DNA of 64,000 nucleotides from Helopsaltes ochotensis (taxonomy: Eukaryota; Chordata; Aves; Passeriformes; Locustellidae), in the NCBI GenBank assembly GCA_013400155.1, contig VXBM01000096.1, positions 1,146,265 through 1,210,264 on the forward strand, given 5' to 3'. Below, piece after piece: positions 31,001 through 42,931 of the stretch. A program made the translations under genes and the position numbers. Position 1 is the first letter of the stretch. Each line of letters opens with the position of its first letter. The notes below the pieces were generated by a model. The model saw only the letters and a program-made list of their open reading frames with translations. It made no database searches and had not been told where the DNA came from.

Positions 31001-34000
31001 GAAGATATTTATTTTATATTTCTCTCAGGTTTTTCTCTTGATTCCAGGGAACCTGCCCTTGTTGGTTTTGATGAAGAGTCACCTCTCTGGCCGTTCAGCC
31101 CTAGCTCCTCACCAGAGGGAAGCCAGTACAAAGTGCCGCTTGGGGCTGCAGCTTTCCTGTGGATTATTTTTTTGCTAAGGAGCAAGTCTCTATAAGCTTT
31201 CCAAGTCCTAACATTGTGATGTCAAACTGCTATTTTCTCTACTGTTTGCAAGATAGAGAAGTTTTTATACACCTGTTTGGAGGAAAAGGTATGCCAGGAG
31301 GAGGAGAATATTTAAGCCTCATCAGTCACCTGGAAGCATTCTTCCAGAGCAGACTTCTAGCCCTTGGAATTCATGTTAGTGAGCATCTGTGAGTTATTCA
31401 AAAACACATTGTGCTTGCAGCAAAAAGCAGAATCTTTCTCTCTAAGCAGCAGATTCAGATATATTCAGATATATTCAGTTGCATCCTGCTACTGCATTTT
31501 GAAGTGCTTCAGGCACTCATGGGAAAATGGAGATTCAAATCTGGGTAGAACTAGCTGCTCTTCCAGAAATCAAATCTGGATGGATGTGCTCAGGCTCTGG
31601 AACAGGACAGGTTTGTGAATGGTCACAGTTGCTTGTTTACAATTGGTGACTGCTCAGGTAAAAGCATCTGCCTTAAAAGCACCTTAGAAACAAAATCTTC
31701 TGCTCTGAAGCGAAAAGAAAATAGGCAACAAAATCTGTTGTTTAACAGTGATGTTAAAACAGTGAAATCTACAGCCTGGATGAGTTCTTTGTGCCCTTTC
31801 CTCAGCTGATGGAGCCCTGGGTACAAACTGAAGGAGGTTTTGGGGTGGGTGTGAAATGTGGCGTTGTGCTGGTTTGGAAGGACAGGGTTAAGGGGCTGCA
31901 GGGGTGCAGGTTGCTGGGGCTCTGGCCAGCAGCTGGCTCTGGTTACAGCCTTGGTGCAGTAACAAGATACAAGCCTTCAGAGCTCACTAAATGGACCAGC
32001 CCTACTGGAAAATGAAAAATGAGCCTGAAAATATTTACCTTGTGCTCCAAGCCTCAGCTGCGGGGTTCTGTGCTTCATATTGGAGGGCTGGATGAATAAC
32101 AGATTGCAAGTGTTGATCAAGTACAGAGCCCAGCCCTGCAGCTTGAGTCCTGGAGCTTTCCCAGAGGGAAATCATTAACTCTTGAGCCCTGATTGTTGTA
32201 TCAGGACCAGCCAGTGCAAGAAAGCTAAGAAATTTGCCACTCCCTTGGCAGGTGAATGCCTGACATGTGGTAGAAGTTTTTCTGAACAGGTGGCTACTTT
32301 GATGTTTTCCTTTCCTGGTTTTGTTTTAAGGGTCCCCTCTGCATCCTTGAGGTGTTGTATGGAGAGGCAGCCAAACTGGGATCTAGCAGAAGGCTGTCAA
32401 ATTTTCAGAGGAATACTGTGCCTCTAAGCATGTCTAAGTACCTTCTCTTGATAATCATCAGCTCTTTATTATGTTTAGCTTTTATTGATCCAGCATACCT
32501 GTAAAGTAATTCCACTGTGTTATGATGTGTAGGTGTGTACTAATACTTAGAGGCTTTTGACTTCAGTGGTTTTTTTAATCTGCCTTAACCTGTTTGTTTA
32601 AATACCAAAATTATCTTGATTTAAAGTAAAAGTGGTAAGTACTGGGAACCAGTAAATGGGTGTGTGTGCAGTAACGTAATCCCTGAAATTAACTCTTACT
32701 TTGATAAGGCGTATTAATTTTTCTGAATTCAGCATACATTCATCAAGCCAGGTTCTCAAAAAATGTTCAAACCTCCTCATTAACTTTCATCTCAAGTAGA
32801 ATTTTTTTGCTCCAAAGAAGGGGAAAAGTATGTTTGGGAAGTGTTGTATCCTTAATAGGGCCTTGCATTATGCATGGCTGTGAGCATACCTCTGTAAACA
32901 CTTCCAAAGCACGAACTGTGCAGTTCCCAGGTCGAGATCAAGGTTAGAACTCCAGTGATTTGTTTCCTCATTCATTCCTTTGCCTGGAAGCACAGCCTGA
33001 AGGTGCCAGTGATAAGCACTGCGGTCTCAGATTCTTTTTCTGTGTTTTAGTTTCTTTTTAATATAATTGTGTAAAATGCTGTCTGTATTTCCAGCTCTGT
33101 GTGGTTTTCCCTTGTTCTAGGTTTGAAGATGCTTTTTCAGAGCTCTGTAGAAAGAATCAGAGAGTTTTGCAGAGAGTTTAGAGGGGAGTAGAGATAACTC
33201 AGCTGCAAATGCTGTTCTCTGCACCTCTACAGTGAATGCCCCAGACGTGAAACCAGCTGGTACCTGGTTCCAATTTTATCTGGGTGAACCTTGGTTATTG
33301 TCAGGCAATCAAAGCTCTTCTGCATGCAGGAAGCAAAACAACATTTGGCATCTGGGATTATTTTGCCCCTTGCCACACGTACTCATGTCTCCAGCTCTGT
33401 CTGAAGGGAGACAGATCACAGCCTTGTTGGGCTCCGAAACTAAAATACCTCCTGGAGAGCTCCTGGCTTCCATCCAGCTCTGGAGCTGTTTGGAAGATGA
33501 GACATGTCCATGGACATGCTTGTTCCTTCCTCCCCGCCAGGCATACAAGTTGCAGCAGACTCTTCACTCCCTGCAGTACTAAATACCAGGGATTATTGAC
33601 ACAGGTGTGGCTTGCCTTCCTCCAAAGAAGAGCCAGGCTTGTTCTGTTTGTCTTTAAACTTGAAGAAAAGTCCTTTCTGGAGCTGCTTCCCCTTGCATAT
33701 TTCACCTGATAAAGGTCTGAGTTCTTCAAGTCCAGCTCTGTAGCTGCATTTGTTTCTGGCTGCTGTTGTCAGATAGGCTGGTCTGAGAATGCAGGTCTGT
33801 GCACGTCAGAGTGGGAGGCTGAGCAGTCAGCACAGATGGAGCATTGCCTCAAATACCAGCAAATAGCTGAAAATAGCTCCTTCCAGCTGCCCTGTTCTGG
33901 GTACAGAAGGAGCAAAATCTGGGTAAATCTGTGGGATCCATTCATGAAGGAATGAATTTCTCACTGAGGATACTTGCTCTTATAATACCTTGCCTCTACC

Positions 34001-37000
34001 AAACCGTGAAGAATTTTTAGTACTATGTTAAGGGGAGAAAGCTTGTGCAAGAAGTTAATTTTGTCAGCTCTCCTGAGCCTTTCCTTTGCTGCTGTGGGGC
34101 TTCAGAATTTTCACAGCCCATCTTCACCTTTTCCTTGATTCTGCACTGCAACAAGCTGTAAAAAATAAAATCATTGAAGTAGCTTGACACCTTCCAGCCT
34201 TGTCATGTCTTGCTGGTATTTCACAGTGAATTTCTATTTCACTGTAGGAAGCAAAAGTGACTTGAAAGCAGATTTTTTGGGCTGTACAGCCCAGGCTGCA
34301 GATCAGGGGCAGGCTGCTGAGAGCTGTTGTGCTCCTGGGGCTGTGAAGCGAAGCAGGTGGCTTTGGGACCAGGCTCCACTGGGAAGCAGGTGTTATTAAC
34401 TGCAGCTCCACATGGAAAGAAAAGTTCTGGCACACAGTTCCTTGACTGGAAATTACTCCTAACAAATAATCTTTGTCAAATATTGAGATAGCATATGTCA
34501 GGTGAATGGAGTCAAGTTTCAAAGAAGCTATTTAAAGGCTTTATGCTATGAATGCCTCCTTTCTAAAGCACTTTCTCACTGAAATGTTTTGCCAGGTCTT
34601 GGTTGGGATTTTTCCAGTGGGTTATTTTTTTTTTCATTTCATTAATGAATGTGGATTTTTAGATGTAATTTAGCTGGAAAAGTAAAAGGCAGTGTCAGCT
34701 ACACACATTTTGATAGGGGATGTCTTGGGAGTTGACTCTTTGATTTGTTCTTCCTTCCCTTTCTGTCTGTGACTGTATCTCTAAACAGATTTGTAATGCC
34801 TGTACATAAGTGTCACTGAAGGGTGGATGTATCAGGGGGTTTTTTTCTATGGTGGCTTATTTCTGAGCTGCTGGACTTCTCTTGGTATCTAGATCATGGT
34901 CCCTACAGGTTTTTCTTAGCTAAATTTCTTATGCTGCACTGGGCACTTTGCCTGGAGCTATGTAGCAGAGTTGGCAAACAGGATATGGCTGTAGGAAATG
35001 TGCTTGTTTCAAGCTTTCTCTTGGGATTCTCCTCTTTCACAATACAAGAAAAAAATAAGGGGGGAGAAGGAATAAAAGCATTGTATTTTTGTTGCCTGGC
35101 ATTCTCTTCCCCAGACTCTAAATGCACTTGACACGCACTCTGTTTGCTGCCTTCAACCTGGGTGCACACCAACATCAGGCAGATCTGGGGAGCAAGAAAT
35201 GAAATCATTGTTGTCATGCACTTTTAATATTAAATGAGTTATTTCTGGTGTTCTTTTCCCATGAGCACCTCTGGTCTTTGTAGAGGAATAGCAAGAACAT
35301 AATTGCTGCCGTGTTCCTTTAAAACAAGGAAAAGGGGAGGATAAAAAGCATGATGCAGGGTTTGGGGTTATCTTTCTCCTGCTGCCTGCATGATGTAGAC
35401 ATTTCACCTGTTTGCTCTGGCAAGGCCATCATCACTTTTGTCTTAGGCAACTCTTGTAACACTTTTTGCTAAGTTACAGTTTTCCATCATAATCAGCCAA
35501 GTAAGGCTGTTAATGTGTTGGGATTACAGGAGGTATTCTGAATTGTAGAGAGGAGGGAAAATTACAAAAGCTGGCACTTGCTTGGATTCAAGAAATCCAC
35601 TGTAACAGCTATTACAGCAGCAGATCCCCTGGCTACTGGTGGAAGGACTGCACTGAAAAATTCTCTGCAATATCTTAAAACTAATACACTGCTCGATTTG
35701 CTTGTACTGGTCTGTACATTTTGTGGCTGATGGTTTAAATTGGCATTAAAGTTATGTGCAAACAATCAGATGAAGTAGTTGGGAGAGAGAAGAAATTCTG
35801 CAACACAAGAGCATTCACTGAAAAAAAAGAGGTTGAGGAGGAGGTGCTGTCTGAGCTAGTTGTTTTTAACATTACCTGAAAGTCAGTGGAAAAATGAAGC
35901 TGCAGGATTCAGTTGGCTGCAAGTCTGGGAATGCAACTGAGCAGTGGCAAACCTGTCACCAATTTCACCATTCCTTAAATTTGGCATCTTAGTTAAAGCC
36001 ATCACGGTCTGTTTTTTTATCTTCTGCCTCCCTCTTGAGCCATTTCTCCTGGTAATTTGAAGTGCACCTGCACTGACATGTGCACCTGCTTCTGCAAGAA
36101 TTCCTTGAATTTGTATCTTGTGGTGACAGTTAAAGCCAACGGTGATGTTGGATGTGAGCATTGTGTTGGATTTATGGATCTTGTTTCAGCAAGGATTTAG
36201 TGAACATTGCTATAAGTCAGTCCCTTCTTTCCATTAAATAAAGCTGTTCTGGGCAAGCCTGTCCAAACTGGAATTCATTGGTCTCAGATTCATATTGTTT
36301 TGCTTCCTTCCTTTAATCTCTGTTCCATGCTGTGAGGATTGTGTTTGGTTGTTTTTATTTTCCATGGAGCCTGAGCAGACACTGTTTTTTATGTAACTGG
36401 ATGGAGACACTATAGGACTGAAAAGATGGTCTATATTTCAGTGAGGTGAAAGCTTCAGGCAAAACGCAGCACTTTCCTTTTGTGTGTGTACACACACTCC
36501 CTTCATCTTGCTCTTCTTTAACTGATGATGATACATGAAAACTGAACCAGCACTCTGGGTGCTCATGAGCCAGGCTCTTGCAGGCAGAGTCATCTTGTCC
36601 GGGGCTTGAAAAAATCATTTGTTTTGGGAAAGTGGGAAAAATGAAAAACCTTTTCCTATACTCAAACAGGATTAATAACAGCAGAAGTGTTGTCTGCTAT
36701 CTGTGAGCTGATGTGCACAATTGTTCTTGCAAGCACAGAAATCCATGAAAAATATGCGGGTTGTGGGATTTTTTTAATACTTTGTCCATAGGAGCTTGTG
36801 CTCTTCAGAGTGTGCTCTTTATTACTCTCCAGATCAGGCGAAAGGAGTCTCCCTCCTGCTGGTTTTTGTGTTTCCAGTCTTCTTCCAGCTTGGCTCTGGG
36901 GCACCATGGCATCCCTTGACTCCTTTCAGTGGCTCTGTTGGAGTGAGGCTGTCTGGTTTTGGGCCCTTAAACCTTGATCTTGCAAGATCAAGGCTGCAGA

Positions 37001-39440
37001 GTAGGAGGCAGCCAGAAAATCAACTTGCTGAGTGCACGATAAAGCACAGAAGTGTTTTGTTGTTTTTGTTTTTAACTCAGTCAAGTTATAATCTAGAGTT
37101 ACTTCTGTACAGATTTTCAGGGGTTTGGTTTGTGGTACAGGTGCCACTTGCAAGTTCTTAACCTTGTTATTTTTGAAAGACCTCAGAATTCAAGTGGAAA
37201 TGAACCCTTTAAGTGATGCCTTTAGCTCTGGCATGCTTGAAATCTCTAATAATTTCATATATTTACTCTGATAGGGAGGTTTGACAAAATCCCTCCTGCT
37301 GGAACCACTCATCTGCTTGATTTTATGCTTCCTGTGAGATGCTGATACATAACACAGTGGGTATTGGTGATGTAATGTAAAGAGGGATCAACTTTGCCTA
37401 AGTGGATTTAGGTAACTTCTCTATATAAAATTCAGTTACCTTCAAATTTTCCATTGTTTAAATACTTTGGAATTCCTTTAGAAATCTCTCATGCACACAT
37501 AAATATTTCTTCTCTTACCAAAAGGTAGCAATTTTTCATTATTTATTTAACCTTATTTTTCCACTTGGTGATTCTCCATTTCATTCCACTTAATGTATTA
37601 GCTTAGATCTGCAGATTTGTGGGTTTTATGCTGTCTTTTCTAATCAGTTCATTGTACTCATCGTGTGTCTCAAGCATAAATTAGCCTAAGGGAGTGTAGA
37701 ACAGTTCTTGTTGTGCGATTGCTCCACTGGAGGTTTTTAGAATGTTCTGGATCTTCAGTAGATACTCAGAGGTTTGAACAAGACTTCTTAAACTTTGCGT
37801 CTGCCAAACTTTGGTCAAGTTGTTGATGCTTGCCTCGTCGAGTTTTCAACAGCAAACTGAGCAAATATGAACAAGCAGTGTAGGAGAATTGGTCATCCAT
37901 TTGTTTTTTGAAGGCGTTTAATAGGTTTGAAAGAAGCCTGAGTTAATGAAAAGCTGTGTTGATGTCTCCAGCTCATTCAGGATGGAGCAGTGGGTGGAGG
38001 TATGAAGGAACTCATCACTAAGCAAAATTCCTATCCCCTGGGCAGTGAGGTGTGGCTGCAATCCAGTGCTGAGCGTGTTTGCTTTTGCTCGCTGTAGCTC
38101 TGGGCTCTCTGATGTCTTGGCTGAGGCCTGCGGATGTGGGGACGGGACTTGCTGGAGCGGCTGTGGTGGGAAGGTGTGGGCCAGGGCAAAACAGTGGAGC
38201 CTGATAGGACTGGCTTTATTTAGCCTGTTATAAATGGGACAGAATCAAAGGATGCAAATTATAGAAGAAAATTCTGGTAAAAGCAAACTTACTGATGATT
38301 CTGGAAGTTCACAGAATATGCTATTTAACACAACTGACATTTCAGAGATCTTTGTCTAATATAAGGTACATGACACAAGAGGGTTTAACCATCAGATTCT
38401 CTCTCAGCATCTTGGTTCATGTTTCCTGAGAGCTGTGTGCTTATGCTTGGCACTAACTCCAGGCATACTGGAGACTTGAAAATGGGCTTCTGGAAAAGTC
38501 AGAAATGCAGCACAGCCCCTTGCAAGGCTGTTAGTGGCCCAAATAAGAGGGCAGCCTTTTCAGGGCCACGCAGCCCACGTCTAATGCACCTGAATTTGGC
38601 TGTGCCACTGGGTTGCTTAAGTGCCTGCTTCACGGCATTGCTATTTTGGGGGATTATTTCACTTGCTTTTGAGGACAAGTGGACAGAAGGAGATGGGGAG
38701 CATAATGGAATAATAAATGCAGTGCTGGGTTTGAGGAGGGATCAAGAGATGCTCAGGGACATAGCCTGTCTCTTCCACTTCCCTCTCAGTTCCACTTAAG
38801 ACTTTCAAGAGATAAGAGTGCAGGATATAGTTTAGTCAAGGCTGGAGCTAAAGCAGTTCCCTTCTTTCACCTCAACAAACATTTGCTTCTTGTCTCAAAC
38901 CAAGGTGAGAAATAGTTTTAATTACCTATCTAGCAAGTTCCCTCCTGAAAGGGAATGAGCAGCCTCCTGACCACATGTATTTACTGCAGGTGAGTCACTG
39001 TATATGCCTGGACAGATGTTAGCTTGCATCTGCAGCTCTGTGAGCTTCTCCAGCCTCCATGTTCATCTGGATTTGTCCTCACGGCCCATCAGTTACCACA
39101 GAATTGCTCCCACTTCTCCAGTGCTGACCTGAAGCTCAGTCTGTGAACTCCCCATCAACGTACATTTGTGGAGATCAGTCTGGATTCCCTGGATTCCTGT
39201 CCAGTGCTCTCACCAAAGGGAATTACTGCTTTGGCATATTTTTTTTGTTTTGAAATGTCATGTTCCTTTTTAAAATTTTCTCTTTCTGTGTTGCTGGAGG
39301 CCCTGGGAGCAGAGCTGTTGATGCACACACCAGAGGCATTGTCTCAGAGGGGTTGGAGCTGTGACACTTCAGCCCATCTCAGAGGGGCCTGGAGCCAGCT
39401 GGCCAGCGAGAAGATGCATGTTCCTCTGTGTAGTTCTTTC

Positions 39441-39499
<59 letters not shown>

Positions 39500-39506
39500 A
39501 GTGCTG

Positions 39507-39568
<62 letters not shown>

Positions 39569-42500
39569 GTGTCTTCCATGAATGGCTATAAAAAATGCCC
39601 TGTAGCAGCTAGTGCCACACAAAGAATTTGTTTTTCTGCTTCCAGAGGGCTTTGGCTTCTCTGAAAATGGGTCATTTTCCGAGTGGTTTGGCACAGGCTG
39701 TTCCCACATCTGCCTTGGTGACCTCACTGCTCTCTCCTCACCTGATGCACCTCTCACCTGACTGGAAATGGAGAAAAGGAGGGGGTCAGAGAGCGGTTAC
39801 CAAGCAGCAAGGAGGCAGCATTCTGTTAGTGTCAGGTTCAATGAATGGCTTCAGTGTTTGGAGGCACTGAGGAATTTTGGACGAACAGTCCAGTGAGTCA
39901 CAAAAGGTCTTTGGGAGGCAGGCAGGGGGAGAGGGCAATGTTGGGATACAGCTGATACTGTTTCAGAAACTTTATTTGTGCTGAACTTGACATCGCTTGT
40001 GACTCTCCTGGGATCTCCCAGAAGCACCAAAATATTTGGGTGTTGGCCTCAGTATGGTGAAACCATACTTAAGTGTGTCTTATCCTACATAATGCCTCCT
40101 GCTCAGCACACTCTGCTGCAAACATCTGCAAATGAAGTGTCCTTAATTTCTATAACCAGGCAAGGATTAGCTGTGTGGAGATCTCCAAACAGAACGCTGC
40201 AAGCCAGTGGAGTTTGCCCTTGAGTCTCTGGTAGAGCAGGTTGGCCGTGTCACTCCTGGAAAGCAGCAGCAAGAGAACTGACGGTGGGATCATCCTTCTA
40301 AAATAGGAAGACGAGATCTGCATCACCACCACACTCCCTGTCAGTTTGATTTGGAGAGAGTTTGTCAGCCAAAGCCCTGCATGGCACAGTGGCCATGATG
40401 AGTTTAGCATCACACACATATCTGGCAAACCTCTGCAGCTGGGACCCTGCAGAGCTCTGGGAGGCTGGAGAAGCTGATCAGGAGCTGCCCTGAAGTCACT
40501 GAGCTCTGGCTCTGGGAGCATCTGGGCTGTTGTCACATTCCTCTGGGAAATACATCAGGCTGATCAGGCTCAGAGCACTGGGAGTTGCGCAGGCCTGTGG
40601 TTGGCATTCCCAGGACTAAAGGAGTCTCCTGCGGGCTGGATCCAGCCTGTGTTGACCTCACTGTGCTCTAAAACACTGACTCCTGGTTGGTGCCCAGGGC
40701 CAGTCACCAAAAATGAAGAATCTATGGTTTGATCTGTTTTGAGAAAAGGCTTTGAGTACAGCAGTTTCTGTGGAATTCCAAAGGAGTTCAGTGTCCAAGA
40801 CCTGCTGAAACAAAGCCTTAATTTTCATTAAATTTAGCTTTGCAAAGAAATGGAGCATCCTGTTAGACTTTGACTTTCCAAGATCCAGACATTGTCCTCT
40901 TATTTAATAAATTGAATTTCATTCTTAATTTTTATTCTGTTGTCTCAGAATAAAGTTGTAATTTTCTAAACAAATAAACAGCATAGCTTTTTAGGTTGGA
41001 GGCATAACTTGACTAAAATCTGTTCCTTCCTCCTTTTCTGCAGGAATTCTCCGAAGTGGAGAAAAGGGATCCTCAGGAGCTAGTTGGTAAGTTTGCACAG
41101 ATGTATTTATTCACAGATTTTTTTTCAAGCTAGACCTTGTAAGTCCCACCTTGTAAAAAGCACCTTCCCTCTGCCCTGGCAATGCTGTAGTTTCAATTCC
41201 TGCTTGAATATTTTCAGTGAACTTTTCTTCTGGGAGAAAGGTTTTATGCCTAAAAATGGGAAAATAATTTCATGTTTAAAACATGTATATAAAGGGCAGT
41301 GTTGGTGTTTTTCTAGATAAACTTAAAACCAATAATGTAGCTTTGTCTAGACAGAGCCAGTGAAACCAGGAGTGATGACTTTGCTCTCTGGCTTCCAAAA
41401 CTCAACAGAAGTATCCCCATTTAAACATGAGCCACTTAGAGATTTACAGCTATGCTGACATAGTACTGTGTGTTTTGTAATGGTTGCTAAAACTTACTTG
41501 ATTTATGTGACATCTTATTTATTCATTGCACCTTTATTAGATTTGGAAAGTCCAGGGTTGTCAGCTTGAAATACAATCCTCTGCTTGATCTCTTCGCTTT
41601 GGAGCTGCACAAAAACTGTATTTTACATTGCATTTCTGACTGTCTTGAACTGATCCTCTGTTCATGAGGTTACTCCTGCAGTTGTGTGGTATCATGTAAT
41701 AATATCTTTAAGAACTAATGAGTTTGGAAGTTGCTTTATCTCTCAAATCAGTTTGATATTTCAGCCATAAATGTGATAAGTGTAAATTAGGATAGTAAAT
41801 ATGCAGGTGCTCAGCTATGACTCCTAGAGCAGCCATCACTGAAGTCTGGGATTTATAAGTCCTTTCTCGCTGGCCTGCCCTGACTTTCCAACTGCTCTAT
41901 TGGATTTTCTGCCTTTAGAGGGCAAAACTGCTTCAACCAATCTCACCATGAAATGCAACAGAAATCTTTCTCCAGTCTACTCATCTGCCTCAAAATGCAC
42001 CCTGGAAACATAGATGAGACAACAGCATTCAGGGTAAAAAGTACTGCAAAATCTCTGGAAGCCAACTGCCCTTTTCCTCTGTGTTTTACATAGGGGTGAA
42101 GCTGTGCAGTTGTGAAGCAATGTAGTGGGAAGTCCTTAATGAAGGTGTAAGGCTCAGGTTACAATTCTGTTAGTCCCCTTTTCCCCCAGTGACTGCCCAG
42201 ACTGGATTTCTTTGTCTCATGGTGGCCCAGACTTGCACATGGGTTTAAAAGCAGCACAGGGAACACTTGGTAGTGTCACCACTCATGGGTGAACAGTTTT
42301 AGGGAGTCTGAGACCTGGTGAGGTCTCTACAATCTTACCTTTAATATCTTTTCCCAACAGCAGTGTGCAGGCTGGCTTTCTGCAGAACCAGGTTTTTAGA
42401 GGCCAGCATACTTGCCATGCTGGATTCTGTAGGTCTGTTCCATTAGACCATATCTTATCTGGTTGAAAAGGAACTATGGCAAGAGATTTACGATTGGAGT

Positions 42501-42891
42501 AATGTAAGAACCACTCCCTTTCTGGAAACTTGGACTTTCACAGTTAAAATTCTTTCATGGAAAAAGGTGCAAGATTTTCTGACACAAAGCTAGTAACTGC
42601 TCCAATCTGGACACCTCAAGTTTTGTCTATCACTCTATGAAGTCAAGGTCCTCCTTGGACAGTTTTCCTCAACTGCTTTTTGCATTAAAAGCATACAGGC
42701 CTGCCCTTCTCAGAAGATAACCCTGCATTTTTCAGCATCACCTTTATTAAAGTCTGTGATTGTGCAGTTGCTTAAGTATTAAATACATGCAGGCTCCTGC
42801 CAAAAGCACTGTTTGTGTTCTACCTCCCCCGGATGCACAATAACATTGGAGAAGCTCTGGGAGTGGGAGCCAGCTGGGATCCATCTTCACT

Positions 42892-42931
<40 letters not shown>

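Larger units (their letters stand above)
28259..41043 (+). other. SAP30BP: SAP30BP intron 3
   Basis: 12.8-kb intron, the largest of the gene. It holds the p53/p63-type element (33500-33521), the 22-bp palindrome (36972-36993) and the twin T homopolymers (39447-39567). No nested gene was recognised. Confidence 0.85.

Noticed and set aside
38987..38997. Adjacent E-box and AP-1 core (CAGGTGAGTCA)
   Set aside because: Single short motifs in a 12.8-kb intron are expected by chance. Also read as a splice donor (CAG/GTGAGT), but no exon precedes it.
39379..39757. Minus-strand open frames rich in poly-lysine
   Set aside because: They are translations of the T homopolymers with no other protein-like content.
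40051..40069. Short inverted repeat AGTATGGT-GAA-ACCATACT
   Set aside because: Eight-base stems are common by chance in 64 kb, and nothing around it supports a function.
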